DNA of 45,759 nucleotides from Bacteroidales bacterium UBA4893. GTDB lineage: Bacteria > Bacteroidota > Bacteroidia > Bacteroidales > P3. Under the pieces are notes generated by a model. The model was not told where the DNA came from, did not search any database, and saw nothing but the letters and a program-made list of their open reading frames with translations. The stretch lies in the NCBI GenBank assembly GCA_002399025.1, contig DHCV01000041.1:1-45759 (forward strand), in the 5' to 3' direction. Shown here in pieces: positions 16,212-24,246 of the stretch. The first letter of the stretch is position 1. Each line of letters starts with the position of its first letter. The position numbers and the translations under genes are program-made.

Positions 16212-16832
16212 TTATTTTTTCTTATTTATTTTCTTCAATTCGACTTCTAATTTTGGATAATCTGTTAGGATAATTTTTACTTTTTTACCTGTTAATACCT
16301 CTAAACTAGCTTCTTGTTTATCTAAAGACGCTGCTTTTACTTGAGAGATTGATTTTTCTAAATTCTGACGTAATGCAATTTCATTTAGTTCTTTCACAAT
16401 TTGTTCTTTATCAATACTTATTGTAGGGTCTAAAGAGGTTTCTTTTACTTGATTTATAGAACTATTATTAATAGTTAGATATGTTAGCTGTAAAGGTGTA
16501 CTAACAATAATTTCATTATCTAAAATATCAATTTTTGTATTTATAGTATCTCTTAAATCAATATGAAAGCCCAAAGAACCATAGGCTGAAGTAACAACTT
16601 TCTCAGAGGTTTTAAGATACTTAAAATATGTTTTTTCTTGTTCTGATATATTAGTTAAATGAAAATCCTGTTCCCAGATTACTACTTTAGTAGCTTCTCT
16701 AAGTTTCTCAAGAATAATAATATTCTGATTTATATTATTCTCATTAGAAAATTTAAAGATTAATGACTTTGCAATAAAGAAGATTGCAATCAATATAACT
16801 AATGCTATTACAACTTTAAAAATTTTGCTCAT
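16212..16832 (-). CDS. DUF4230-like membrane-anchored protein
   Basis: A 206-residue protein with one N-terminal transmembrane helix (FKVVIALVILIAIFFIAKSL) and an extracytoplasmic domain. The layout LREATKVVIWEQDFH, then YGSLGFHIDLRDTINTKIDI and IIVSTPLQLTYLTI resembles DUF4230 proteins, which have a membrane anchor and a beta-rich domain of unknown role. The C-terminal part is helical and charged. It lies between the small zinc-ribbon gene (17 bases) and a 69-base gap to the HNH-like gene. Family assignment is by pattern only. Confidence 0.55.
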   Translation of the reverse strand: MSKIFKVVIALVILIAIFFIAKSLIFKFSNENNINQNIIILEKLREATKVVIWEQDFHLTNISEQEKTYFKYLKTSEKVVTSAYGSLGFHIDLRDTINTKIDILDNEIIVSTPLQLTYLTINNSSINQVKETSLDPTISIDKEQIVKELNEIALRQNLEKSISQVKAASLDKQEASLEVLTGKKVKIILTDYPKLEVELKKINKKK

Positions 16833-16900
16833 TATACATTATGTTTTAATTATTTATATTAATAATCTTGTGTTTGAAAGGATTCCAAATAATGGCGATT

Positions 16901-17431
16901 TTATTTTATTTTTAGCTTTTCGAATTCTTTCTTCGTAATTCCCGTTAATATGATATTTTTTTGCTCTGCATACATTTTCCTTAATGAGTCAAACGAGAAT
17001 AAAGTGTCTATATCTTTAATCTCTTTATTTCTAAAGCTGGAGTTCTCTTTCTTTGTTAGATAAACGAATCTGCAAAACTTATTTTTCAATTTGTCGCGAA
17101 CAGCTTCTTTCGTCAATTTTTTCTCCCCTAACAATTGAGAAGCTGCTTGTTTTCTTGGGATGATGTGGTCTGCACAAAATTCTCTTTGTTTTTTTGCTTC
17201 TTCTGAAACTATAATTTTACCTTCACACCAATCTTTTTCATTTAAATCATAAACATAAAAAATTGCAGCACCTATTACTGTTTCCAAAAAAGCTCTTGAT
17301 GTTTCTGAATATTTATCCTTATATTCATTTTGTAAATGATTAACAATATCTGCAATAACTGTACATTTATCTTCTATAGATTGTTCCTTAATTATATCTT
17401 TTTCTTCTGCTTTTTTCTTTGAATTTTTCAT
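16901..17431 (-). CDS. Hypothetical protein with HNH-like signature
   Basis: A 176-residue soluble, lysine-rich protein that starts with a charged tail. Residues 86-93 (CADHIIPR) and 122-134 (FVYLTKKENSSFR) resemble the two halves of an HNH nuclease site: a catalytic Asp-His in DHxxPR, and an Asn-containing helix after a beta strand of the LLxKxxNxxKG type. The 30-residue loop between them is longer than usual and there are no CxxC zinc knuckles, so the assignment is tentative. It follows the leucine-rich-repeat gene by 31 bases and could be transcribed with it. It may be a nuclease or a degenerate relative. Confidence 0.5.
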   Translation of the reverse strand: MKNSKKKAEEKDIIKEQSIEDKCTVIADIVNHLQNEYKDKYSETSRAFLETVIGAAIFYVYDLNEKDWCEGKIIVSEEAKKQREFCADHIIPRKQAASQLLGEKKLTKEAVRDKLKNKFCRFVYLTKKENSSFRNKEIKDIDTLFSFDSLRKMYAEQKNIILTGITKKEFEKLKIK

Positions 17432-17462
17432 AGTAATATTTTTTAGTTAGTTTCCTTTCTAT

Positions 17463-20400
17463 TTATTGAACAATAAGTTTTGTAGTATTGTTAATAATAT
17501 CATTTACAATTCTAATTGTATAAATACCCTTAGAGTATCCTATTAAATCAATATCCAATTCATACTTTCCTTTATTAATCTTATACTTTTGAATAACTCT
17601 TCCAATCATATCATAAACCAAAACATCCGCCTCAGAGTTTAATCCTTCAACAATTAATTTTGCCTTTCCCTCACTTGGATTTGGGGAAAGTTTTGTGATA
17701 ATATTACTTGATGAAATATCATCTAAACTAAGAAATGTTTTACAAATAATATTACTAAACTCACTTTCACAATCTCCATTAATAGATTTTACTTTATAGC
17801 AATATGGTTGTCCGCTAACAACATTATAATCTAAATAAACTGGTTGATTTACTGTTGTTAGTGAATCATTATCCCTATAAATAATATAAGAGTTTCCATT
17901 ACCTTGCCAAGTAATCTCAATAAAATTTGAAATTACTTGTACGTTTATATTTACTGGAATAATAGGAGTTTGATTAATTACCAAAGTCAATATAACGCTA
18001 TCACATCCATTAACTAAGGTATAAACTCCTGCTGAATCAATATTTGCTCCAAAATTTGTATAAATATCTCCTTCACAAATTGAAGCATTAATAAATTGAG
18101 GAGTTCTATTGAAAAGATAATTCGTAAAAGAGTTCCACCATGTAGAGATTTGATATAAATTGATGGAAGAACATGGTACAATTAGAGCAACAGCTCTATT
18201 TACATTATAAAATGTATTACTGTAAATAGATGGTGGCGTGTTCGCTTTAACACGAATATTACTAATATTTTGACAATTGTAAAACGCATTATCCATCATT
18301 GTATTAACAGAACTGCCAATTGTTAGATTATATAAACTACTTATATTTCTGAAAGCATTCATAGGAATATTGATGACAGAATCTCCAATTGATAAGGTAG
18401 ATAAATTGTAGCATCCTTCAAAAACACAAGCCGTTGAACTTCCCATAGTATTACAATTAATTGCATTAAATTGAACTGTGGTTAACCCACTGCAATTGAA
18501 AAAAGCACTACTACCTATAGAATTAACATAAGAAGGTATTGTCAATGAAGTTAAGCCACTACAATTAGAAAAAGCATTATTACCTATTGAAGTAACAGAG
18601 TTTGGAATCGTTACTGAGTTTAAACCACTGCAGCCATAAAAAGCATAAGGGGGTATCTTTGTAACTGAATCTCCAATGAATAATACGGATAAATTATTAC
18701 ATCCTTGAAAAACATAATAAGAATTACTACCAGTTGAAGAGCAATTTGTAGCATCAAAATATACAGTATCTAATGAAGTACAATTTTTAAAAGCCCATTC
18801 TCCAATTGAAGAAACAGAGTTAGGAATTGTAATTGAGGCTAATCCACTGCAATTATTAAAAGCACTACCACCAATCGAAGTAACAGAGTTGGGAATTACA
18901 ATTGAAGTTAAATTACTACAACCTGAAAAAGCCATCATCCCAATTGAAGTAACAGAGGTTGGAATAATAACAGAGGTTAATCCACTACAATTATAAAAAG
19001 TGCAACTACCTATTGAATCAACAGAGTTTGGAATTGTTACTGAATTTAAACCACTACAATATGCAAAAGCGTTATTTATTGAAGTAACAGAGTTAGGAAT
19101 TATAATAGAAGTTAACCCACTGCATTGAACAAAGGCATCATCAATTGAAGTAACAGAGTTTGGAATTGTGATTGATGTTAAACTACTGCAACCACTAAAA
19201 GCACCATCAATTGAAGTAACAGAGTTGGGAATATTAACAGAGATTAATCCACTGCAATCAGAAAAAGCTCTCCATCCTATTGAAGTAACAGAGTTTGGGA
19301 TAGTAATTGCGATTAGGCCTGTACAATTTGAAAATGCCCAATTTCCTATTGAAGTAACAGAGTTTGGAATAGTGATTGCGGTTAAACCTGTACAATTTTC
19401 AAATGTATAATTACCAATTGAATTTACTGAATCTCCAATTGCTACTGAAATTAAACCAGTACAATAAGGAAAAGCATAGTCTGGGATATTTATTACTCGA
19501 TTACCTATATTTAGAGTTGTTAAAGAGCTGTTATTATTAAAGTTATTTCCTGTATTAATACAGTTAATTGCATTATAAAATATAGTATTTATTGCATTAC
19601 AATTTTTGAATGCATCTGTTCCAATACTAGTTACTGATTCTCCTATCGTCAGTGAAGTTAAATTGTCGCAATATGAAAAAGTGTTATTTGGAATATTTAC
19701 TACTTGATTGCCTATATTCAGAGTTGTTAAAGAACTTTTGTTACTAAAGTTGCCTCCTGTGTTAGAACAATTAATAGCGTTATAATTTATTAAATTTATT
19801 GAATTGCATCCAGAAAACACCTCATAACCAATTGAAACAATTGAATTGCCGATTGTCAAAGAAGATAATTCAGTACAATTTTGAAAAACATAATTACCTA
19901 TTGAGATAACTGAATTGGGAATTATAATTGAAGTTAAAGCATTACAACCAGAAAATGCACTATTCCCTATAGAAGTAATAGAATCTGAAATAGAGATTGC
20001 AACTAAACTACTACAATTTGAGAAACTACTATTTCCTATTGTTGTAACAGAATTAGGTATTGTTAATGTCAAAAGTCCACTACAATTTTGGAAGGCTCCA
20101 CTATTAATTGTAGTAACAGAAGTTGGAATTATAATTGAGGATAATCCATTACAATTAGTAAAAGTTCCTGATTCAATTGTTGAAATAGAGTTTGGAATTG
20201 CTATTGAAGTTAAGTTACTACAATAAGAAAAAGCATAACTACCGATAGAAGTAACAGAATTTGGAATATAAATAGAAGTTATAGTATTACAATTAGAAAA
20301 GGCACCTGATTCAATTGTTGTAACGGAGTTTGGTATTATAACAGAAGTTAAAGTATTACAACCAGAAAATGCACTTGATTCAATTGTTGTAATGGAGTTT

Positions 20401-20702
20401 GGAATAGTAACAGAAGTTAATGTTGTACAGCCAGAAAAAGCTTCATAACCTATAGAAATAACTCTATAATAATTACCGTTATATAGAACTGAATCTGGAA
20501 TAGTTACATTTCCATAATATTCATTTGTATAAGAATAAGGAGAATCTCCTCTATATGTTACTACAACAGTTAATGGAGAAATCCAATAACTAACAGAATA
20601 ATAAATAGTAGTTCCATTATTTACTGCAGAAAAGGTTTGAGCCTTAATGTCTAAATTTAAACTTACTATTAATACAACAAAAACTAATAATACTCTTTTC
20701 AT
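17463..20702 (-). CDS. BspA-type leucine-rich-repeat surface protein with T9SS sorting domain
   Basis: A giant secreted protein of about 1079 residues. The start is the ATG at 20702 (MKRVLLVFVVLIVSLNLDIKA, a clean signal peptide); the frame continues 45 codons upstream without support. Most of the length, to about residue 840, is a run of some thirty 23-residue BspA/LRR_5 repeats, typically IPNSVTSIGxxAFxxCSGLTS, with a few variants such as YNAINCxNTGxNF. Then come a linker region with CEGDIYTNFGANIDSAGVYT, a fibronectin-like domain and a C-terminal T9SS module (KLSPNPSEGKAKLIVEGLNS onward). Such proteins are adhesins or substrate-binding proteins exported by the type IX system. DNA repeats of 69 bases are similar enough to recombine, so repeat number may vary between strains. 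Confidence 0.9.
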   Translation of the reverse strand: MKRVLLVFVVLIVSLNLDIKAQTFSAVNNGTTIYYSVSYWISPLTVVVTYRGDSPYSYTNEYYGNVTIPDSVLYNGNYYRVISIGYEAFSGCTTLTSVTIPNSITTIESSAFSGCNTLTSVIIPNSVTTIESGAFSNCNTITSIYIPNSVTSIGSYAFSYCSNLTSIAIPNSISTIESGTFTNCNGLSSIIIPTSVTTINSGAFQNCSGLLTLTIPNSVTTIGNSSFSNCSSLVAISISDSITSIGNSAFSGCNALTSIIIPNSVISIGNYVFQNCTELSSLTIGNSIVSIGYEVFSGCNSINLINYNAINCSNTGGNFSNKSSLTTLNIGNQVVNIPNNTFSYCDNLTSLTIGESVTSIGTDAFKNCNAINTIFYNAINCINTGNNFNNNSSLTTLNIGNRVINIPDYAFPYCTGLISVAIGDSVNSIGNYTFENCTGLTAITIPNSVTSIGNWAFSNCTGLIAITIPNSVTSIGWRAFSDCSGLISVNIPNSVTSIDGAFSGCSSLTSITIPNSVTSIDDAFVQCSGLTSIIIPNSVTSINNAFAYCSGLNSVTIPNSVDSIGSCTFYNCSGLTSVIIPTSVTSIGMMAFSGCSNLTSIVIPNSVTSIGGSAFNNCSGLASITIPNSVSSIGEWAFKNCTSLDTVYFDATNCSSTGSNSYYVFQGCNNLSVLFIGDSVTKIPPYAFYGCSGLNSVTIPNSVTSIGNNAFSNCSGLTSLTIPSYVNSIGSSAFFNCSGLTTVQFNAINCNTMGSSTACVFEGCYNLSTLSIGDSVINIPMNAFRNISSLYNLTIGSSVNTMMDNAFYNCQNISNIRVKANTPPSIYSNTFYNVNRAVALIVPCSSINLYQISTWWNSFTNYLFNRTPQFINASICEGDIYTNFGANIDSAGVYTLVNGCDSVILTLVINQTPIIPVNINVQVISNFIEITWQGNGNSYIIYRDNDSLTTVNQPVYLDYNVVSGQPYCYKVKSINGDCESEFSNIICKTFLSLDDISSSNIITKLSPNPSEGKAKLIVEGLNSEADVLVYDMIGRVIQKYKINKGKYELDIDLIGYSKGIYTIRIVNDIINNTTKLIVQ

Positions 20703-20821
20703 TTTTACTGATTTTATGAATTTACAAATAAACAAATTTGATAGAAAGTAGTGTTTGATATTGTTGCAAAGTCCTTGTGAGTAGTAAAAACGTGGGACAA
20801 TTACAATATTAGATAAGAGGT

Positions 20822-20911
20822 ACGACCAAGCACCCACAACACAAATAAGTAAAGCCCACGCTATGCGGAGGCGTCTACATATTGTTTTTAGTGTTGTTAA
20901 AAATTGGTCGT
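20822..20911. repeat. 90-bp nested imperfect palindrome
   Basis: Outer arms ACGACCAA (20822-20829) and TTGGTCGT (20904-20911) pair perfectly. A symmetrical six-by-six unpaired stretch follows on each side, then ACAACAC (20836-20842) pairs with GTGTTGT (20891-20897). The centre holds a short GC-rich hairpin around GCCCACGCTATGCGGAGGC. The layout (outer box, spacer, inner box, bulged centre) is like a folded recombination site or a structured leader RNA. It lies in the leader of the leucine-rich-repeat gene if the promoter at 20989 is used. Confidence 0.6.
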
Positions 20912-20988
20912 TTTCTTACCTAAAAAACAATAGCAAAACGCTAAAATTTCTATATATGTTTTTAGATATTTCTATCCAAAAGTTGGGA

Positions 20989-21018
20989 CAAAGATACAAA
21001 TTATTGCTAATAATCAAA
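20989..21018 (-). promoter_or_regulatory. Candidate Bacteroidetes promoter for the leucine-rich-repeat gene
   Basis: On the minus strand TATCTTTG (20989-20996) matches the -7 consensus and TTTG (21015-21018) lies 18 bases upstream, close to the usual 19-21. The leader to the ATG at 20702 would be about 280 bases and would include the nested palindrome. Confidence 0.5.
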
Positions 21019-21320
21019 TTATTTGATTAAAAAATATAATAATCTATAACAACAAAATGTCTTGTTTTGTAAATATTGCTTTCTTTGTTGCTGATTAAAT
21101 AACGAATTTAAAAAGTATTAAACAATTTAATGATTTGTTTGACCAAGAACTAAAACGGAAATATTTATATCTTTCTTAGATGCAGTGTTAGTGGAAATAA
21201 AAATAGTGTGAGGCTATCTCTTTAATTCTTTTTATTGACAAAATTATACACACCAAGGTTGAACTAACTATCAATCAATATTCTATTTTTGTGGAAAGAA
21301 AATTGATTTAATATATTTTC
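21019..21320. other. AT-rich intergenic stretch with no gene seen
   Basis: About 300 bases between the candidate promoter and the acyltransferase-tail relic. No coding region, strong hairpin or repeat is evident on either strand. Confidence 0.5.
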
Positions 21321-21396
21321 ATTATTTTAGAGAAGACTTAAGTGCTTCTTTCAAATACTTATATATTTGCTTTAGGTTGGGGATTGGTAGGTATTT
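21321..21396 (-). pseudogene. Detached 3' end of an acyltransferase gene (gene remnant)
   Basis: This 76-base block matches 23250-23325, the end of the intact acyltransferase gene, at 69 of 76 positions. In the matching frame it still reads about 24 codons (KYLPIPNLKQIYKYLKEALK and on to SSLK) and a stop, with only conservative changes (Met/Ile, Arg/Lys, Thr/Ala, Thr/Ser); four of seven substitutions are third-position. Homology stops abruptly at the Lys-Tyr codons, just beyond the stop of the gene at 21412. It is a remnant of a second acyltransferase gene or one end of a duplication made when the DUF488 module entered. Confidence 0.85.
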
Positions 21397-21411
21397 AGCT
21401 AAGAATTATTA

Positions 21412-22245
21412 TTAATAATTGTTTTGCTCAAATAGCGAAAGTTGAGATTTGTCTTCTTTTTTAGGATAAAACAGACCAATTATAATAAATGGATTATGTC
21501 CTACATTATGAAATTTTTGAGTTGTGCCAAGAAAGAAATATAGGTCACATTCGTTTACCATGTAGTCAAAATACTTTTCTTTTACTTTTTGGCATGCCAA
21601 TTCTTCATTATCATATTTCCAGAACAATTCTCCTAATTCCCAATCTTCTACCATTAGAGTGCGTTCTTTGCCGTCATCTGTGGTAAATACATATGAAAAT
21701 TTATAAGGTATTTTTTTAGCTATCTTAAATAACTTTTTTGTTTCTTCATTGTCGAACAAGCTTCCCTGAGCTTGTTTTGCTATTATAGCGTCAAGCTTTT
21801 TCTTATCCCATTCTCTATCACAAGGCTCCCAAATAAAATCCAAAACTTTTTTCGGCTTAAGAACAGCTAATGATGTACCGATAGTTTCATCTTTTGCTTC
21901 ATGAATCAGATCCGACATATTGGTATAAACATTTTTCAACGCAAATTCTTTACGCAGTTTCCAATTTTTAATTGTGGGAATAGATTCGCCTATTATAATG
22001 TCTTTTTCTAAATCAGTAGGTCTAAAACTCTCTTTTCTAAAATCTTTTGTATTACGAACAATATCTATTTCTATCCATTGCCATTTTTCGTATCTGTCTG
22101 CATATTTTAGTTTTCTGTAAGGGACTGGATAAATTCTTATCCAAGAACCATCCTCTCTAAAACCTGCGGTACAAACTAATTCATCGTATGTGGCAGATAG
22201 TGTAGGATAAGTTTTTACTGAAATTAAAATACGAGTTAAAGCCAT
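21412..22245 (-). CDS. Uncharacterised DUF488-partner protein
   Basis: A 277-residue soluble protein of no known function. Conserved-looking landmarks are the N-terminus MALTRILISVKTYPTLSATY, the block CTAGFREDGSWIRIYPVPYR (26-45), KWQWIEIDIVRN and the C-terminal FFLGTTQKFH ... NPFIIIGLFYP. From memory such proteins are found beside DUF488 genes in many bacteria. It begins 2 bases after the DUF488 stop, so the two are translationally linked. The charged C-terminal tail ends LSLFEQNNY. The pair is bracketed by acyltransferase-tail repeats. A defence or nucleic-acid-related role is possible but unproven. Confidence 0.7.
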   Translation of the reverse strand: MALTRILISVKTYPTLSATYDELVCTAGFREDGSWIRIYPVPYRKLKYADRYEKWQWIEIDIVRNTKDFRKESFRPTDLEKDIIIGESIPTIKNWKLRKEFALKNVYTNMSDLIHEAKDETIGTSLAVLKPKKVLDFIWEPCDREWDKKKLDAIIAKQAQGSLFDNEETKKLFKIAKKIPYKFSYVFTTDDGKERTLMVEDWELGELFWKYDNEELACQKVKEKYFDYMVNECDLYFFLGTTQKFHNVGHNPFIIIGLFYPKKEDKSQLSLFEQNNY

Positions 22246-22247
22246 AT

Positions 22248-23144
22248 CTACAATATTTTTAATCCATAATCAGCATTTGGCAGTTGCATTAATGAATTTG
22301 CTACACAAGTTCTATGACATTGTTTGGGATCTTTTTCAAAACAGGTTAGAGCTACTCTTTTATATTTATCTAACAAATCACGAATATATAGAATTGATTT
22401 ATTGTTATCAATTAAAGTTGTTTGTTTGTATTCGTTAAATAGGGCATCATAATCTGCTAGTGTATTTAGCTCTTGCCTTTTATCTGACACAATCCCTAAA
22501 TCAGGGATATGAATATATTCAATATTTGTACCCTTGCAGGCTAATTCAAGAGTTTTTTTTGAAAAACCATATTTTTGACTATATGCATTCTTTCTCACAT
22601 CGCAAAGAACATGCACGTCGTTTATTATCAATTTATTGATATATGTTTCTAACGAAATGCCTTCATATCCAATCGAAAATAGTTGTTTCTCTGAATAATG
22701 TCTTTTTTGTTGTTCAATTATTTCAAGCTCGGAACTATTTAACAAACTCTTTGCAATATCACTTTTTATTGCATAGTATGGATAGTTTCTATAAGTATGA
22801 CGAATTAATTCAGTTTGAGTTAACTTACCGAACTTGTCTTTAGTATCAATTAATTTTTGTTTGTCTTCAGGTTTGAGTGTATTGATAAAATCTTCATCTT
22901 TTATAAGCTCGTAAAATCTTCCATCTTTTGTTTCCGTTATTTGACAGTAACCATATTTGGTTAAGGTCGATATATCTTGATTGGCTTGGAATGAAAAACA
23001 GCCATAATGGTAGGGGACAAAATCAAAAGATTTCGTATCTTGTTGTCGAGTAAACAAAAACAAATATTTTTGAAGTTGTTTTGCAGTTAGTTTACCTCCG
23101 AAAAAACTTAATAAAGCCAATAATATTTTCCTTCTATAATACAT
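22248..23144 (-). CDS. DUF488 domain protein with N-terminal helical domain
   Basis: About 298 residues. The C-terminal half is a DUF488 domain: LFSIGYEGISLETYINKLI, then VLCDVRKNAYSQKYGFSKKT (the conserved DVR and S-x-x-x-G-F-S pattern) and CFEKDPKQCHRTCVA with the conserved Cys-His-Arg. The N-terminal half (KILLALLSFFGGKLTAKQLQ, then FVPYHYGCFS) looks like a helical or winged-helix domain of the kind seen in toxin-antitoxin or defence-related proteins. The start chosen is the ATG at 23144 (MYYRRKI); the frame runs to an ATG at 23195 but that adds an unlikely hydrophobic tail. A palindrome TATATGCAAAAGCATATA lies upstream at about 23170-23187, partly within that extension. The biochemical function of DUF488 is unknown. 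Confidence 0.8.
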   Translation of the reverse strand: MYYRRKILLALLSFFGGKLTAKQLQKYLFLFTRQQDTKSFDFVPYHYGCFSFQANQDISTLTKYGYCQITETKDGRFYELIKDEDFINTLKPEDKQKLIDTKDKFGKLTQTELIRHTYRNYPYYAIKSDIAKSLLNSSELEIIEQQKRHYSEKQLFSIGYEGISLETYINKLIINDVHVLCDVRKNAYSQKYGFSKKTLELACKGTNIEYIHIPDLGIVSDKRQELNTLADYDALFNEYKQTTLIDNNKSILYIRDLLDKYKRVALTCFEKDPKQCHRTCVANSLMQLPNADYGLKIL

Positions 23145-23169
23145 ATTATCCTGCAAAAATAAGAAATTA

Positions 23170-23187
23170 TATGCAAAAGCATATAAA
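23170..23187. promoter_or_regulatory. Palindrome upstream of the DUF488 module
   Basis: A dyad with seven-base arms (TATATGC and GCATATA) around four A lies about 25 bases upstream of the likely ATG at 23144. A further TATATGCAAAG occurs just upstream near 23210. Its placement suits an operator, but no regulator gene is present. Confidence 0.4.
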
Positions 23188-23250
23188 AGCCACATAATAA
23201 ATTAATTTATATGCAAAGAGATATAATCAGAGATATGGTTTAAAGAAAGA

Positions 23251-24246
23251 TTATTTTAGAGAAGTCTTAAGGGTTTCTTTCAAATACCTGTACATTTGCT
23301 TTAGGTTGGGGATTGGGAGGTATTTCATTTGCAATAGTCCTATTATCATTGAAAGTATTAGGGCAAAGATTGTGATTAAGAAGCCTTGAAGGTAGGTTAG
23401 GTTTTTTATATCCAAGTTAAACAATAGACAGAATAAATAGAATGTAAAGACATGAAATACAAATATTATTAGGGATTCTTTTCCGTAGAAGCTTAGCAGG
23501 CTGGAAAGGAATTTAAAACGCATAATATATCTGCAAACAATCAGGAAAATCATTATTGCTCCCATGGCAGCTAATAAAAACAAAGGATAGTTTTGAGGAA
23601 CTTCGTTTGGTTTGGTATTATTTACTATTTGGAATACAATTGCTAAGGAGTAAAGAATAAGAGATGTTATTCCAATAATAATTGAGGTCTTTGTGTTAAG
23701 TTTTTCTACAACATTATACTTCTTTAGCAGGTATCCAAAAGCATAGAATATGGTCATGCTTAGTGCAGAGTCAATATAGAGTGGGATTTGTATTTTATAT
23801 AGTGAGAGTAAATAACCTCCAATGCTGAAGATTAGGCTAAGAAGAATAATTAAATATGTCTTTTTGAATATTTTGGCAATAAGTGTAAAGAAAACAGAGG
23901 TAAAGAACAAGCCCCAAAAGAACCACATTGGACCAACTGCCCAATAGGGTTTGAAAAACATTCCCCATGCAAAATATATATCTTGATAGAAGAATTTATG
24001 AACAAGGATAAAAAGAGATTGAACTAAGAGGAAGTAGAATATATAAGGTATTATGAGGCTATTAAATTTGTTTTTAATATTTTCCTTTATGGTTCTTCCT
24101 TCATTAAAGAAATATCCACTTAGGGCAAAGAAGAGTGGCATAATAAAAATGTAGATTGCATCGTGAGCATAACACTTGGTGTGAGTGTAAACCACAAGCA
24201 TAATCCCTATCCCTTTTGCTATGTCAATAATTTTATTCCTTTGCAT
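23251..24246 (-). CDS. Acyltransferase family 3 membrane protein (OafA/NodX-like)
   Basis: A 331-residue polytopic membrane protein with about ten hydrophobic helices. The N-terminal motif NKIIDIAKGIGIMLVVYTHT contains the conserved His of acyltransferase-3 proteins, and FFALSGYFFNEG follows as in the family. These enzymes O-acetylate or otherwise acylate surface sugars, using acyl donors from the cytoplasm. It overlaps the dehydratase gene upstream by 14 bases (24233-24246), so the two form one unit, probably for polysaccharide synthesis. Its last 24 codons are copied at 21321-21396 beyond the DUF488 pair. Confidence 0.9.
   Translation of the reverse strand: MQRNKIIDIAKGIGIMLVVYTHTKCYAHDAIYIFIMPLFFALSGYFFNEGRTIKENIKNKFNSLIIPYIFYFLLVQSLFILVHKFFYQDIYFAWGMFFKPYWAVGPMWFFWGLFFTSVFFTLIAKIFKKTYLIILLSLIFSIGGYLLSLYKIQIPLYIDSALSMTIFYAFGYLLKKYNVVEKLNTKTSIIIGITSLILYSLAIVFQIVNNTKPNEVPQNYPLFLLAAMGAIMIFLIVCRYIMRFKFLSSLLSFYGKESLIIFVFHVFTFYLFCLLFNLDIKNLTYLQGFLITIFALILSMIIGLLQMKYLPIPNLKQMYRYLKETLKTSLK

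Noticed and set aside
19168..20226. Plus-strand frames opposite the LRR gene
   Set aside because: They are mirror frames caused by the repeated codons of the LRR units and show no independent start signals.
17463..20837. Longer LRR protein start at 20837
   Set aside because: It would include part of the palindrome and push the signal peptide 45 residues inside.
20822..20911. Canonical integron attC site
   Set aside because: The outer boxes do not fit RYYYAAC/GTTRRRY, there is no integrase and no cassette-like gene next to it, so only a structural likeness is claimed.
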